Assembly (NCBI GenBank): GCA_902566945.1
Contig: CACFKZ010000008.1
Coordinates: 1 to 38,432 of the forward strand
Origin: an uncultured Pelagibacteraceae bacterium
GTDB lineage: Bacteria; Pseudomonadota; Alphaproteobacteria; Pelagibacterales; Pelagibacteraceae
DNA: 38,432 nt
Direction: 5' to 3'
Shown here one piece after another: positions 9,016-18,109 of this stretch (position 1 is the first letter of the stretch; each line of letters opens with the position of its first letter). The translations under genes were made by a program, and so were the position numbers. The notes beneath the pieces are model-generated. The model did not search any database. It was not told the origin of the DNA and was given only the letters and a program-made list of their open reading frames with translations.

Positions 9016-9399
9016 ATGGCGCGAATAGCAGGAATAAACATTCCACAAAATAAAGTTGTTAGCATAGCTCTCACTTATATTCACGGTATAGGTTTACATT
9101 CATCTAAAAAAATCTGTGAAAAGCTTAGCATACCATCAACTAAAAGAGTTAACGATTTATCCGATGAAGAAGTACTTAAAATCAGAGAATACATTGATGG
9201 TAATCATAAAGTTGAGGGAGATCTCAGAAGAGAAGTTTCTGTAAATATCAAAAGATTGGTTGATTTGGCATGTTATAGAGGAACAAGACATAAAAAAAAA
9301 TTACCTGTGAGAGGGCAAAGAACTCAGTGTAACGCAAGAACTCGTAAAGGAAAAGCCATAGCAATTGCAGGAAAAAAACTTACTCCATTAAAGAAATAA
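9016..9399 (+). CDS. rpsM: 30S ribosomal protein S13
   Basis: S13 sits in the 30S head and contacts P-site tRNA and the large subunit. The 127-residue product begins [13 protein letters not shown] and contains the helix-two-turn-helix region ([20 protein letters not shown]), the [43 protein letters not shown] motif area and a basic tail, all typical. It is the first gene after the promoter at 8960-8987 and is followed by rpsK after seven bases. Confidence 0.97.
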   Translation: MARIAGINIPQNKVVSIALTYIHGIGLHSSKKICEKLSIPSTKRVNDLSDEEVLKIREYIDGNHKVEGDLRREVSVNIKRLVDLACYRGTRHKKKLPVRGQRTQCNARTRKGKAIAIAGKKLTPLKK

Positions 9400-9406
9400 C
9401 AAGCAA

Positions 9407-9853
9407 ATGAACAAAAAAAAAGATAAAGTTGAAAAAAAAGTTGAAGTTAAAAAAGTTGAAGAGAAGAAAGTCTCTTCTTTTAAAAAAAAGAAAAAAGTAA
9501 AGAAAAATATTACATCCGGAATAGCATATGTCTATTCAACTTTTAATAATACTATTATTTCAATTGCTGATGAAAATGGTAATGTCGTTTCCTGGTCATC
9601 TGCTGGAGCTAAAGGATTCAAAGGATCAAGAAAATCAACACCATATGCAGCTCAAGTAGCAGCTGATGATGCTGGAGCTAAAGCGTATGATCAGGGTTTA
9701 AGAACGTTGACAGTTCAAGTTAAAGGACCAGGCTCCGGAAGAGAAACTGCTTTACGTTCACTTCAATCAAAAGGATTTAAAATTTTATCGATAAGAGATA
9801 CAACACCAATGCCGCATAACGGTGCAAGACCACCAAAAAGAAGGAGAGTATAA
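9407..9853 (+). CDS. rpsK: 30S ribosomal protein S11 with long basic N-terminus
   Basis: S11 lies on the platform of the small subunit near the E site and the 3' end of 16S rRNA. From about residue 37 the protein is standard ([19 protein letters not shown], then [20 protein letters not shown] and the C-terminal [18 protein letters not shown]). The first 35 or so residues are almost entirely Lys, Glu and Val ([16 protein letters not shown]). This makes it 148 residues long against about 129 in relatives. No later ATG exists before the conserved core, so the extension appears genuine. Confidence 0.96.
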   Translation: MNKKKDKVEKKVEVKKVEEKKVSSFKKKKKVKKNITSGIAYVYSTFNNTIISIADENGNVVSWSSAGAKGFKGSRKSTPYAAQVAADDAGAKAYDQGLRTLTVQVKGPGSGRETALRSLQSKGFKILSIRDTTPMPHNGARPPKRRRV

Positions 9854-10887
9854 TGCAAACAACCACAAATGTAATTGATAAAAATTGGAAAGCTTTAATT
9901 AAACCAAATAAATTAAATATTACAAGCAATGACGATAAGACAATAGCTAAAGTAATTGCAGAACCTTTAGAAAAAGGTTTTGGACAAACTATTGGGAATT
10001 CATTAAGAAGAATATTATTATCTTCAATACAAGGTGCAGCAGTAACAGCTATTCAAATTGATGGAGTTTTACACGAATTTTCTTCTATAAAAGGAGTAAG
10101 AGAAGACGTAACTGATATTGTTTTAAATGTAAAAAACCTAGCTATCAAATCATCCTCATCAAACCCTAAGAAAATTATTCTTGATATTAAAGGACCTAAA
10201 GAAGTAAAAGCTAAAGATATAACATTAGTACCAGAAATAGAAATCTTAAATCCAGAACAGACTATATGTAACCTAGATGAGAAAACAAATTTTCATATGG
10301 AATTAATGGTAAGCACTGGTAAAGGTTATGTGCAAGCACAAAAAAATAAATCAGAAGATAGTCCTTTAGGGTTAATTTCGATTGACTCGTTATTTAGCCC
10401 AGTTAAAAAAGTTTCATTTTCAGTTGAAAATACGAGAGCAGGTAGTGCATTAGATTATGATAAGTTAGTTATGACGGTTGAAACTAATGGCACAGTAGAT
10501 GCAGAGGATGCAATAGCTTACTCAGCTAGAATATTTCAAGATCAATTATCAATGTTTGTAAATTTTGAGGACCCACAAGAAGTTATTAAAGAAGTTAAAT
10601 CATCTGAACCTGAGTTTAATAGAAATTTATTAAAACGTGTAGAAGAACTTGAGCTTTCAGTAAGATCAATGAACTGTCTAAAAAATGATAATATAATTTA
10701 TATTGGTGATTTAGTTCAAAAAACAGAACCAGAAATGTTAAGAACGCCAAACTTTGGTAGAAAATCTCTCAATGAAATTAAAGAGGTTTTAAACACAATG
10801 TCTTTATATCTTGGAATGGAAATACCTAATTGGCCACCTGATAATATTGCAGAATTGTCTAAGAAATTAGAGGAAAATAATTACTAA
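9853..10887 (+). CDS. rpoA: RNA polymerase alpha subunit
   Basis: The alpha subunit dimer scaffolds RNA polymerase assembly, and its C-terminal domain binds UP elements and activators. The 344-residue product has the N-terminal domain with [30 protein letters not shown] at about residues 36-65, a second conserved block [14 protein letters not shown], and a C-terminal domain (about 255-330) with [19 protein letters not shown] and [18 protein letters not shown], the helix-hairpin-helix DNA-binding elements. Length is normal. It overlaps rpsK and rplQ by one base each. Confidence 0.98.
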   Translation: MQTTTNVIDKNWKALIKPNKLNITSNDDKTIAKVIAEPLEKGFGQTIGNSLRRILLSSIQGAAVTAIQIDGVLHEFSSIKGVREDVTDIVLNVKNLAIKSSSSNPKKIILDIKGPKEVKAKDITLVPEIEILNPEQTICNLDEKTNFHMELMVSTGKGYVQAQKNKSEDSPLGLISIDSLFSPVKKVSFSVENTRAGSALDYDKLVMTVETNGTVDAEDAIAYSARIFQDQLSMFVNFEDPQEVIKEVKSSEPEFNRNLLKRVEELELSVRSMNCLKNDNIIYIGDLVQKTEPEMLRTPNFGRKSLNEIKEVLNTMSLYLGMEIPNWPPDNIAELSKKLEENNY

Positions 10888-11336
10888 TGAGACACGGTTT
10901 AGGATATAGAAAATTAAATAAAACAACCGAACATAGAAAAGCATTATTTAAAAACATGCTTAATTCTCTTATAAAGTACGAACAAATTATTACTACACTT
11001 CCTAAGGCAAAGGAATTAAAGCCTCAAATAGATAAAGTTATTACGATAGGGAAAGATAAAAATTTAAGTAATAAAAAAAGATTATTTTCAAAACTTCAAG
11101 ATAAAAAATCTGTAACTAAGGTATTTGAAGAATTATCTAAGAGATATAGCTCAAGAAAAGGCGGATATTCGAGAGTTTTAAAAGCTGGCTTTAGAACAGG
11201 TGATGATGCGCCAATGGCTGTTATTGAATTAGTTGATCGAAATCCTGAAGCAAAAAAAGTCGACAAGCCAAAAAAAACCGAAACAAAAGATAAAAAAAAA
11301 GAAGTTCAACCCGAACCCAAAACGACAAGTAAATAA
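10887..11336 (+). CDS. rplQ: 50S ribosomal protein L17 with charged tail
   Basis: L17 binds 23S rRNA near the tunnel exit. The core (residues 1-120) has the diagnostic [44 protein letters not shown] start and the C-terminal [28 protein letters not shown] motif. The product is 149 residues. The last 25 or so are a Lys/Glu/Pro-rich extension ([19 protein letters not shown]) beyond the usual end. It closes the ribosomal cluster; the pseudouridine synthase gene begins 11 bases later without a visible terminator. Confidence 0.97.
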   Translation: MRHGLGYRKLNKTTEHRKALFKNMLNSLIKYEQIITTLPKAKELKPQIDKVITIGKDKNLSNKKRLFSKLQDKKSVTKVFEELSKRYSSRKGGYSRVLKAGFRTGDDAPMAVIELVDRNPEAKKVDKPKKTETKDKKKEVQPEPKTTSK

Positions 11337-11347
11337 ATTAAGCTTTC

Positions 11348-12247
11348 ATGCCTAAATCATATATTGTAGACGATGATTATCATGACTCACGTCTAGATAA
11401 ATGGTTTAAAAACGAAATAATGAATTTACCACACTCTTTATTAGAAAAAATACTAAGACAAAATAAAATTAAAATTAATAAAAAAAAATCTAAATCATCT
11501 TATAGACTTCAGACAGGTGATTTAATCGACATTTATGATATTTCTAAATTAAAACCAGTAGACAGAAAAAAAAAGATAAAATATTTACCTAAAAAAAAAG
11601 AAATTGGTTTATATGATGATTACGTAATTGAGGATAATGAAAATTTTATTGTTATTAACAAACCAACTGGCATACCAGTTCAATCAGGCACAAAATCATT
11701 TAAAAATATTATAGATATCTTGAAGAATTCAAAGTACTTTGAAAATTCAAAACCTTACATAGTTCATAGATTAGATAAAGAAACATCTGGGGTGCTAATA
11801 ATTGCTAAAAACAGAAAATTTGCCCAATTATTTACTTCACTTTTTAGGATAAGGAAAATTCATAAAACTTATTTAGCGATAGTCTATGGAAAAGTTGACA
11901 AGTCCATAAAAGTGATGAGAGATAATCTAATCTACTACGAAAATAATAAAAAAATTTTTCAAAAAGCTGTATCAAACCTTAAAATTATTAAGTCAAACGA
12001 GGGTTATTCATACCTAGAGCTAAATCCAATTACTGGAAGAAAACATCAATTAAGAAAACAATTACTTAAAATTGGATGTCCAATAATAGGTGATGATAAA
12101 TATTTTTTAAATGATAGAAAGAGAATAAAAATAAAAAATCTTATGTTACATGCATATAAGATTAAATTTATGATAAACGATGTTCAATATAATTTTAAAG
12201 CAAAATATAATAATTTTTTTGAGGATTTTCTTAAAAAAAATATCTAA
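11348..12247 (+). CDS. rluC: RluC/RluD-family 23S rRNA pseudouridine synthase
   Basis: This enzyme family converts specific uridines of large-subunit rRNA to pseudouridine. The 299-residue product has an N-terminal S4-like RNA-binding domain (about residues 12-65, SRLDKWFKNEIMNL through LQTGDLIDI) and a catalytic domain with motif HRLDKETSG at 140-148, in which Asp143 is the nucleophile. A second motif, NPITGRKHQLRKQL, is also typical. RluC is favoured over RluD because the linker and placement resemble RluC-type proteins, but the exact target uridines cannot be told from sequence. It is four bases short of no overlap with the convergent lipB. Confidence 0.85.
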   Translation: MPKSYIVDDDYHDSRLDKWFKNEIMNLPHSLLEKILRQNKIKINKKKSKSSYRLQTGDLIDIYDISKLKPVDRKKKIKYLPKKKEIGLYDDYVIEDNENFIVINKPTGIPVQSGTKSFKNIIDILKNSKYFENSKPYIVHRLDKETSGVLIIAKNRKFAQLFTSLFRIRKIHKTYLAIVYGKVDKSIKVMRDNLIYYENNKKIFQKAVSNLKIIKSNEGYSYLELNPITGRKHQLRKQLLKIGCPIIGDDKYFLNDRKRIKIKNLMLHAYKIKFMINDVQYNFKAKYNNFFEDFLKKNI

Positions 12248-12855
12248 ATCTCATTAATATTCTCAATAAAGATATTAGCCAACTTATTCTCAAATTTTTT
12301 AGGTTTGACTGATATTAATTTTAAAATGGAGGTAACTTTTTTATTATCTAAGCCACAAGGAATAATTTTTAAATATTGATTTAAATTATTTGAAATATTT
12401 ATCGAACAACCGTGATATGCTACCCATCTAGATACTCTAATACCGATTGCTGCAATTTTTTTGTTTTTAACCCATATGCCAATATTTTTTTTGTCACTTT
12501 TGGCTTGAATTTTATAACTTTTCAAAAATCCTATAATGCTTTTTTCTATAGAATTTATTAATTTTCTTATATCTTTCTTTCTTTTATTTAAATCAATTAC
12601 AAAGTAAATAATTTTTTGCCCAGGGTTATGCAAGGTAATTTTGCCTCCTCTATTTGATTTAATTATTTTTATTTTTTTATCTATTATTTCATTTTTATTG
12701 AAGCTTACCCCAGCAGTATAAGTAGTTGGGTGTTCTAGGATCCACAATAATTCTCTATTTGTCCCATTTTTTACTTCTTCAACTCTTTTTTTAAGATAAA
12801 GCATTGCCATTTTATAGGGTATACGTTTTTTACTAATTTTAATTTCTATACTCAT
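12244..12855 (-). CDS. lipB: Lipoyl(octanoyl) transferase LipB
   Basis: LipB moves octanoate from acyl carrier protein to the lipoyl domains of 2-oxoacid dehydrogenases, before LipA inserts sulfur. The 203-residue product has the substrate motif RGGKITLHNPGQ (about residues 69-80), then GIWVKNKKIAAIGIRVSRWVAYHG with the catalytic Lys, and IIPCGL with the nucleophilic Cys. The usual HGPGQ reads HNPGQ here, a substitution in a conserved loop. The start at 12855 precedes a TATAAT-like -10 on the minus strand. Its end overlaps the convergent rluC by four bases. Confidence 0.9.
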   Translation of the reverse strand: MSIEIKISKKRIPYKMAMLYLKKRVEEVKNGTNRELLWILEHPTTYTAGVSFNKNEIIDKKIKIIKSNRGGKITLHNPGQKIIYFVIDLNKRKKDIRKLINSIEKSIIGFLKSYKIQAKSDKKNIGIWVKNKKIAAIGIRVSRWVAYHGCSINISNNLNQYLKIIPCGLDNKKVTSILKLISVKPKKFENKLANIFIENINEI

Positions 12856-12915
12856 TTAATTTGAATTTTATCATTATATAGACTAATAGTCTCAAAAAAA
12901 CTTTAAGAGGTATTT
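12856..12915. promoter_or_regulatory. Divergent lipB/mgtE promoter region
   Basis: Sixty bases separate the two divergent genes. On the minus strand TATAAT (12878-12873) is a perfect -10 box placed about 18 bases before the lipB ATG. On the plus strand TTGAAT at 12861-12866 with TAATAG at 12884-12889 (17-base spacing) could drive mgtE, and AAGAGG at 12905-12910 is its ribosome binding site. A short perfect inverted repeat, GACTA-A-TAGTC, covers 12881-12891. The -10 for lipB is persuasive; the rest is tentative. Confidence 0.4.
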
Positions 12916-14295
12916 ATGGCTTTAGCAAAATCAGGAGAGGCAAAAAAAGTCAATTTGGATTTTAATAAAGAATTTATCAGTACTTTTACTCAAAATATTG
13001 AGAATAGAAACGTTGAATTTATTAATCAAACATTAAAAGATTTACATGAGGCTGACGTTGCCAATTTAATTGAAAATTTAAATCCTGATACAAGAAACAA
13101 ATTAATTGAAATCGAGTCGTTCAATATTGATCCAGAAATCTTTATTGAGTTAAACGAGTCGGTTCAAAGTGAAGTTTTACAATTACTTTCTATAGACTCT
13201 CTTATTAAAATAATAAAACGATTAGAGTCTGACAATGCTATAAAAATTCTTGAAAACCTATCAAAAGAAGTAAAAGAAAAAGTTTTACAAAAACTTCCTC
13301 CAAAAGATAAATTTTTACTACAAGAGGGGTTAAGTTATCCCGAGGACTCTGCAGCAAGAATTATGCAAAGAGAGTTTACAGCAGTTCCAAGCAACTGGAC
13401 TGTAGGGCAAACAATTGATTATTTAAGAGAAGACAAAGATTTACCTGATGAATTCTTAGAGATATTTATTGTAGATAATGATTTTAAACCAATTGGAACT
13501 GTCCCTTCATCAAGAGTATTAAGAACATCTAGAGACTCAAAAATGAACTCTATAATGAGAGAAATGCCGGTTTTAATTTCAGTTAATATGGATAAAGAAG
13601 AAGTTGGTCTTACGTTTGAAAATTATAACTTAGTTTCTGCAGGAGTAGTGAATAAAGAAAATAAATTAGTCGGTATGATTACAGCAGACGATGTTGTAAC
13701 TGTTGTGCAAGAAGAAGCCGAAGAAGATGCTTTACGTTTGGCAGGTGTTGGAGATGAAGAAATCACTGACAGTGTTATGCTAAAAACAAAAAGAAGATTT
13801 AATTGGTTATTATTAAATTTATTTACAGCTTTACTTGCAACTTGGGTTATAAGTTTCTTTGGAGCTTCAATTGAACAAATGGTAGCTTTAGCTTTTCTCA
13901 TGCCAATAGTTGCTTCAATGGGTGGAAATGCTGGAATGCAGACTTTAGCAGTTACTATTAGAGCAATAGCAACTAAGGAATTATCAAAAAGTAACTTCAG
14001 TAGAGTAGTCGGTAAAGAATTTCTTATAGGTATTTTAAATGGGATAATTTTTGCAATAATTACTGCAATAATAGTTCAATTATGGTTTAAAGAATTAAAT
14101 CTTTCACTGCTGATTGGTATTTCAATGGTTTTAAATATGATTGTCGCTGGGTTATTTGGTATTTTAGTCCCAGTATCACTTAAAAAATTAAATATTGATC
14201 CTGCTTTAGCTTCAAGTGTTTTTGTAACAACAATCACAGATGTTATTGGATTTCTTTCTTTTCTAGGTTTAGGATCTTTTTATTTTTTAAATTAG
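12916..14295 (+). CDS. mgtE: MgtE-type magnesium channel/transporter
   Basis: MgtE is a dimeric inner-membrane Mg2+ channel gated by cytoplasmic Mg2+ sensing. The 459-residue product shows the full architecture: an N-terminal acidic superhelical domain (about 30-135), a pair of CBS domains (about 140-270, with FIVDNDFKPIGTVPSSRVLR and GVVNKENKLVGMITADDVV), a plug helix and five transmembrane helices from about 295. The pore-region motif PIVASMGGNAGMQTLAVTIRA is diagnostic. It runs tail-to-tail into panC with a four-base overlap. No Mg2+ riboswitch is seen upstream; the gap is too short. Confidence 0.96.
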   Translation: MALAKSGEAKKVNLDFNKEFISTFTQNIENRNVEFINQTLKDLHEADVANLIENLNPDTRNKLIEIESFNIDPEIFIELNESVQSEVLQLLSIDSLIKIIKRLESDNAIKILENLSKEVKEKVLQKLPPKDKFLLQEGLSYPEDSAARIMQREFTAVPSNWTVGQTIDYLREDKDLPDEFLEIFIVDNDFKPIGTVPSSRVLRTSRDSKMNSIMREMPVLISVNMDKEEVGLTFENYNLVSAGVVNKENKLVGMITADDVVTVVQEEAEEDALRLAGVGDEEITDSVMLKTKRRFNWLLLNLFTALLATWVISFFGASIEQMVALAFLMPIVASMGGNAGMQTLAVTIRAIATKELSKSNFSRVVGKEFLIGILNGIIFAIITAIIVQLWFKELNLSLLIGISMVLNMIVAGLFGILVPVSLKKLNIDPALASSVFVTTITDVIGFLSFLGLGSFYFLN

Positions 14296-15107
14296 ATATT
14301 ATCAATTAATCTTATATTTTTAATATAATAGGCAATAAATATATTGAATTTTTTACTTTGTCTTTTAACTTTTTTAAAATTTTTAGTATTATAATTTTCT
14401 AAATAATCTATTTTATTAGCTCCTAAATCTCTTAAATCTCTTTTTATTCTATTGAGATTAAATAAATTATAATTCTTTTTTATTCTTTTTTTTAATTTAT
14501 ATAAATAATAATAAATATTAGACGCAATCTTTATTTGATTGTCATTAAGATTTGAATTTCTAGTTGAGAGAGCTACACCGTTATTTTCTCTAATAGTCTT
14601 GCATACAATTATCTTAGATTTAATCTTTCTTTTTTCGATATGTTTTTTTATTAGATACAGTTGCTGATAATCTTTTTTTCCTAAAAAGATATATCTAGGT
14701 TTTATTATTTCTAAAAATCGATTTACTACATTTAAAACACCCTCAAAATGACCTTTTCTGAATTTTCCACATAATTTCTTTGAAAATTTATCTAAGAAAA
14801 CCTTTTCCTTTGGTTTAAATCCGTATATGTCTTTAAATGTTGGCATATATAAGTAATTAACTTTTAATTTTTTTAGCTTTTTTAAATCTTTTTTTGTGCT
14901 TCTTGGATAAGATCTAAAATCCTTTTTTTTATTGAATTGTGTCGGATTTACAAAAATTGAGACTAAAGTTTTGAACTTATTTTTCTTTGATCGTTTGATT
15001 AATGAAATATGCCCTTTATGTAACCCACCCATTGTAGGCACAAATGATATCCCTTTAGTTTTTGAAATCTCTTTCTGAAGTGTATGTTTATCTTTAAATA
15101 TTTTCAT
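14292..15107 (-). CDS. panC: Pantothenate synthetase
   Basis: PanC condenses pantoate and beta-alanine with ATP to give pantothenate, the coenzyme A precursor. The 271-residue product has the adenylate-forming motifs PTMGGLHKGHISLI (about residues 24-37, the HIGH-like element), SIFVNPTQFN, GKKDYQQLYLI and STRNSNL. It is unusually rich in Lys and Asn, and its DNA is among the most AT-rich of the window. The usual partner panB is not adjacent. It diverges from galU across 38 bases and overlaps mgtE tail-to-tail by four bases. Confidence 0.94.
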   Translation of the reverse strand: MKIFKDKHTLQKEISKTKGISFVPTMGGLHKGHISLIKRSKKNKFKTLVSIFVNPTQFNKKKDFRSYPRSTKKDLKKLKKLKVNYLYMPTFKDIYGFKPKEKVFLDKFSKKLCGKFRKGHFEGVLNVVNRFLEIIKPRYIFLGKKDYQQLYLIKKHIEKRKIKSKIIVCKTIRENNGVALSTRNSNLNDNQIKIASNIYYYLYKLKKRIKKNYNLFNLNRIKRDLRDLGANKIDYLENYNTKNFKKVKRQSKKFNIFIAYYIKNIRLIDNI

Positions 15108-15145
15108 TTCTATAAAGCAATGATAATAACTATTATAAGAATCAT

Positions 15146-15961
15146 ATGATAAAACAAGCTATTATTCCATTAGCAGGATTAGGGACTAGAATGCTTCCTT
15201 TGACAAGTGTGATGCCTAAGGAATTAATGCCAATCAATGGTAAACCAAATTTACAATATATTTTAGATGAATGTATTGATGCGGGTGTAAAGGAATTTAT
15301 ATTTATTATCTCAAAGAAAAAACTATCAATCAAAAAATATTTTTTCAATGATAATTTATATACAAAAATATTAAAAAAGAAAAAAGATAAAAGACTGCTT
15401 GAAGAGTATAAAAAAATAAAAAGATATCAAAAGATGATCAAATTTGTTTATCAAAATAAACCTAAAGGAACAGGAGACGCAGTTTTTAAATGCAAAAAAT
15501 TTATAAAAAGTAAATATTTTTTAATGCTTTTACCTGATGATTTAATAATAAACAAGAATTGTTCTAAAGAAATGATACGATTACATAAAAAAACTAATGG
15601 ATCTATAATTGCCACAAAAAGAGTAGAAAGAAAAACAGTTTCAAGATGGGGAATTTTATCAATTAGAAATAAAAAAAAAGGATATTTTCAAATTCAAGAT
15701 GTTGTAGAAAAACCTAGCATCAAAAAAGCGCCATCAAATTTTGCAATTATTGGAAGATATATATTGACTAGAAAAATTTTCGATGAAATAAAAAAATTAA
15801 AACCTGGTCAAGGTGGAGAAATACATATTACTGATGCAATTAGAAGATTGATTAAAAAAGAAAGTAAATTTTATGGAAATATTTTTAAGGGAAAATATTT
15901 AGATTGTGGAACTTTAAGTGGATATATTAATTCAGGAATTCAAATATCTAAGAGGAAATAA
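15146..15961 (+). CDS. galU: UTP-glucose-1-phosphate uridylyltransferase
   Basis: GalU makes UDP-glucose from UTP and glucose-1-phosphate, the donor for glycolipids, polysaccharides and UDP-glucuronate. The 271-residue product starts with the nucleotide-binding signature AIIPLAGLGTRMLPLTSVMPKELMPI (residues 5-30) and has QNKPKGTGDAVFKCKKFI, LLPDDLII and the VEKPSIKKAPSNFAIIGRYIL motif. Length is slightly below the usual 290. It is immediately followed (no gap) by a UDP-glucose dehydrogenase gene that uses its product, so the two form a pathway operon. A weak TATTAT -10 lies at 15131-15136. Confidence 0.94.
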   Translation: MIKQAIIPLAGLGTRMLPLTSVMPKELMPINGKPNLQYILDECIDAGVKEFIFIISKKKLSIKKYFFNDNLYTKILKKKKDKRLLEEYKKIKRYQKMIKFVYQNKPKGTGDAVFKCKKFIKSKYFLMLLPDDLIINKNCSKEMIRLHKKTNGSIIATKRVERKTVSRWGILSIRNKKKGYFQIQDVVEKPSIKKAPSNFAIIGRYILTRKIFDEIKKLKPGQGGEIHITDAIRRLIKKESKFYGNIFKGKYLDCGTLSGYINSGIQISKRK

Positions 15962-17257
15962 ATGAAATTATGTATGATAGGAACTGGTTATGTTGGATTA
16001 GTCAGCGGAGTTTGCTTTGCTGATATAGGAAACCAGGTTATTTGCGTTGATAAAGATAAAAATAAAATTGATAAACTTAATTCTGGAATTTCTCCAATCT
16101 ACGAACCAGGATTATATGAATTAATAAAAAAAAATTTTACAGCTAAGCGTCTCTCATTCACTTCAAATATTGATAGAGCTATAAATACATCAGATATAAT
16201 TTTTATATGTGTAGGAACGCCTACTAAAAAAGGATCAATTAATGTTGATCTATCTTTTGTTTATAAATGTACAAAAGAAATTCTAAAATATTCAAAAAGA
16301 AAAAAAATTATTGTAACAAAGTCTACTGTACCGGTAGGAACAGGTGATGAAATTGAAAAAATTTTAAAAAAAAAGAAAAAACTTTTTACAGTAATTTCAA
16401 ATCCTGAATTTTTACGAGAAGGTGAAGCAATACGCGATTTTAGATATCCCGATAGAATCGTAGTAGGTTCTAACGAAAAAAAACCCTTAAATATTATGAG
16501 AAAACTTTATGCACCAATAACTAACAAGGGCTCAAAATTTTTTACTACTTCAAGAAGAGGAGCTGAATTAATAAAGTATGCATCAAATGCTTTTCTTGCA
16601 ACTAAAATTACTTTTATTAATGAACTTGCTAACTTGTGTGAAAGGTCTGGAGTAAATGTTGAGGATATCTCATTAGGTATGGGTTCTGATAGCAGGATAG
16701 GTGGTAGGTTTTTACGTGCAGGCCCAGCTTATGGTGGATCATGTTTTCCAAAAGATACCAAAGGTCTTGTATCAGTTGCAGAGAAATATAAAATAAATTT
16801 ATCAGTTGTAAAATCAGTTATTAAATCTAATCAGGAAAGAGTAAATTTACTCACAAAAAGAGTTCATAAAATTTTAGGATCAAATTTAAAAAATAAAAAG
16901 ATTTCTTTTTTAGGCGTTACATTTAAACCTAATACTGATGATATGAGAGATTCCACTAGCCTTAAAATGATACCTTATTTATGCAAAAAAGGAGCTGTAG
17001 TAAATTATTATGATCCATCTGGTCATAAGAAAGAATTTAAGAAGATTAAAAATTGTTTTTTTAAACGAGATATTAAATCAAACTGTTTAAAAGCCGATCT
17101 AATTATATTACTTACCGAATGGGATGAATTTAAATCTCTTAACTTTAGAAGTATTACAAAAAATAAAAAAGTAAAAGTGTACGATTTACGAAATCTTTAC
17201 AATAACGATGAAATGAAAAAAGATAACTTAGAATATTATTCAATAGGTAGATCTTAA
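15962..17257 (+). CDS. ugd: UDP-glucose 6-dehydrogenase
   Basis: This NAD-dependent enzyme oxidises UDP-glucose twice to UDP-glucuronate. The 431-residue product has the N-terminal Rossmann motif GTGYVGLVSG (residues 7-16), the STVPVGTGDE segment, the central NAEFLREG-like NPEFLREGEAI block, and GGSCFPKDT with the catalytic cysteine at about 261. A C-terminal UDP-binding domain with GVTFKPNTDDMRDS follows. It starts one base after the galU stop, so both are probably cotranscribed. Sugar transferases that would consume UDP-glucuronate are not in view. Confidence 0.95.
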   Translation: MKLCMIGTGYVGLVSGVCFADIGNQVICVDKDKNKIDKLNSGISPIYEPGLYELIKKNFTAKRLSFTSNIDRAINTSDIIFICVGTPTKKGSINVDLSFVYKCTKEILKYSKRKKIIVTKSTVPVGTGDEIEKILKKKKKLFTVISNPEFLREGEAIRDFRYPDRIVVGSNEKKPLNIMRKLYAPITNKGSKFFTTSRRGAELIKYASNAFLATKITFINELANLCERSGVNVEDISLGMGSDSRIGGRFLRAGPAYGGSCFPKDTKGLVSVAEKYKINLSVVKSVIKSNQERVNLLTKRVHKILGSNLKNKKISFLGVTFKPNTDDMRDSTSLKMIPYLCKKGAVVNYYDPSGHKKEFKKIKNCFFKRDIKSNCLKADLIILLTEWDEFKSLNFRSITKNKKVKVYDLRNLYNNDEMKKDNLEYYSIGRS

Positions 17258-17264
17258 TCTTTAA

Positions 17265-18101
17265 TTAACTAACAATTCCGTAATTAAGAATTTTATTATT
17301 TTTTTTTAAAAACCTTTTTATACTTTTTGGCAAATTATCACTCCATACATCAAAGATTAAAAGTAAACGAAGATCTTTTGAGTTATTAATAACTTCATGT
17401 TCAACAGCATCATAGAAACTAAAAGCTTTATTCTCTTTCCAAAATATCCATTTTTTACCAACTCTAATTTTACATCTTTTTTTTTCAGGAATTATAATTG
17501 GATAATGGTATCTTTTTCTTAGAGATGTTGATCCACAATGAGCACTTATTTTACTTTTTTTGGCCAGAGCAGATAAAAATGAGAAACCCATTAATGTATT
17601 CAAATCCAATTTTGATAAAATTTTAGATATCGTTGGACACAATTTGTGAGCTGATTTAATTTTGGAACCGTTCTTATTATAAAAAGGAAAATAACTCCAG
17701 AGACCTTTTTTGTTAACTAATGTGTCATTGTCAGGAAATTTTTTTAGACTTCTTATTGCATTTAAGGATTCGATTTTTATTTTTTGAGATTTAGTCTTTA
17801 ACATTTTAATAGTTTTGTCTTTAAATCTTATTTTATATTTTATTGTAGGGTAGTGCCATATAACTTTACTTTTTTTAAATAATTGAAGTCTTTTTAAACC
17901 GTGATTCAATGAAATTTCATCATATTTTCTCTTATTATAAGCCATTAATAATTTTTTTAATCCTAAGTCAGATGAATGAAATTTGAGCGATTTTCCTTGA
18001 TATAACAATTTTCCCAGATCAGGTGTAGATTTTATATATTTTTTAAGATCTGAGTGTTGCTTTGTTAACGCATTTATTACCTTATTATCTTTTTTAGTCA
18101 T
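17265..18101 (-). CDS. Aspartyl/asparaginyl beta-hydroxylase family protein
   Basis: Members of this Fe(II)/2-oxoglutarate dioxygenase family hydroxylate Asp/Asn side chains or lipid A acyl chains (LpxO). The C-terminal half of the 278-residue product contains AHCGSTSLRKRYHYPIIIP with putative iron ligand His188, and FYDAVEHEVINNSKDLRLLLIFDVW with His235 and the 2-oxoglutarate-binding Arg245, matching the family core. The N-terminal 120 residues are Lys-rich and unrecognised. No transmembrane segment is evident, unlike classical LpxO. Substrate is unknown. It lies eight bases downstream of ridA on the same strand, the last gene of the pyrB-topA run. Confidence 0.8.
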   Translation of the reverse strand: MTKKDNKVINALTKQHSDLKKYIKSTPDLGKLLYQGKSLKFHSSDLGLKKLLMAYNKRKYDEISLNHGLKRLQLFKKSKVIWHYPTIKYKIRFKDKTIKMLKTKSQKIKIESLNAIRSLKKFPDNDTLVNKKGLWSYFPFYNKNGSKIKSAHKLCPTISKILSKLDLNTLMGFSFLSALAKKSKISAHCGSTSLRKRYHYPIIIPEKKRCKIRVGKKWIFWKENKAFSFYDAVEHEVINNSKDLRLLLIFDVWSDNLPKSIKRFLKKNNKILNYGIVS

Positions 18102-18109
18102 ATATTCTT

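Noticed and set aside
12881..12891. GACTA-A-TAGTC palindrome between lipB and mgtE as an operator
   Set aside because: Five-base arms are expected by chance in DNA this AT-rich; kept only as a note in the promoter entry.
12856..12915. Mg2+ riboswitch (M-box or ykoK) before mgtE
   Set aside because: The 60-base gap is far too short and shows none of the conserved elements.
11348..18101. High lysine content of rluC, lipB, panC and galU as a sign of gene transfer
   Set aside because: The bias follows the AT-rich composition seen across the window, including core ribosomal genes; it is not evidence of foreign origin.
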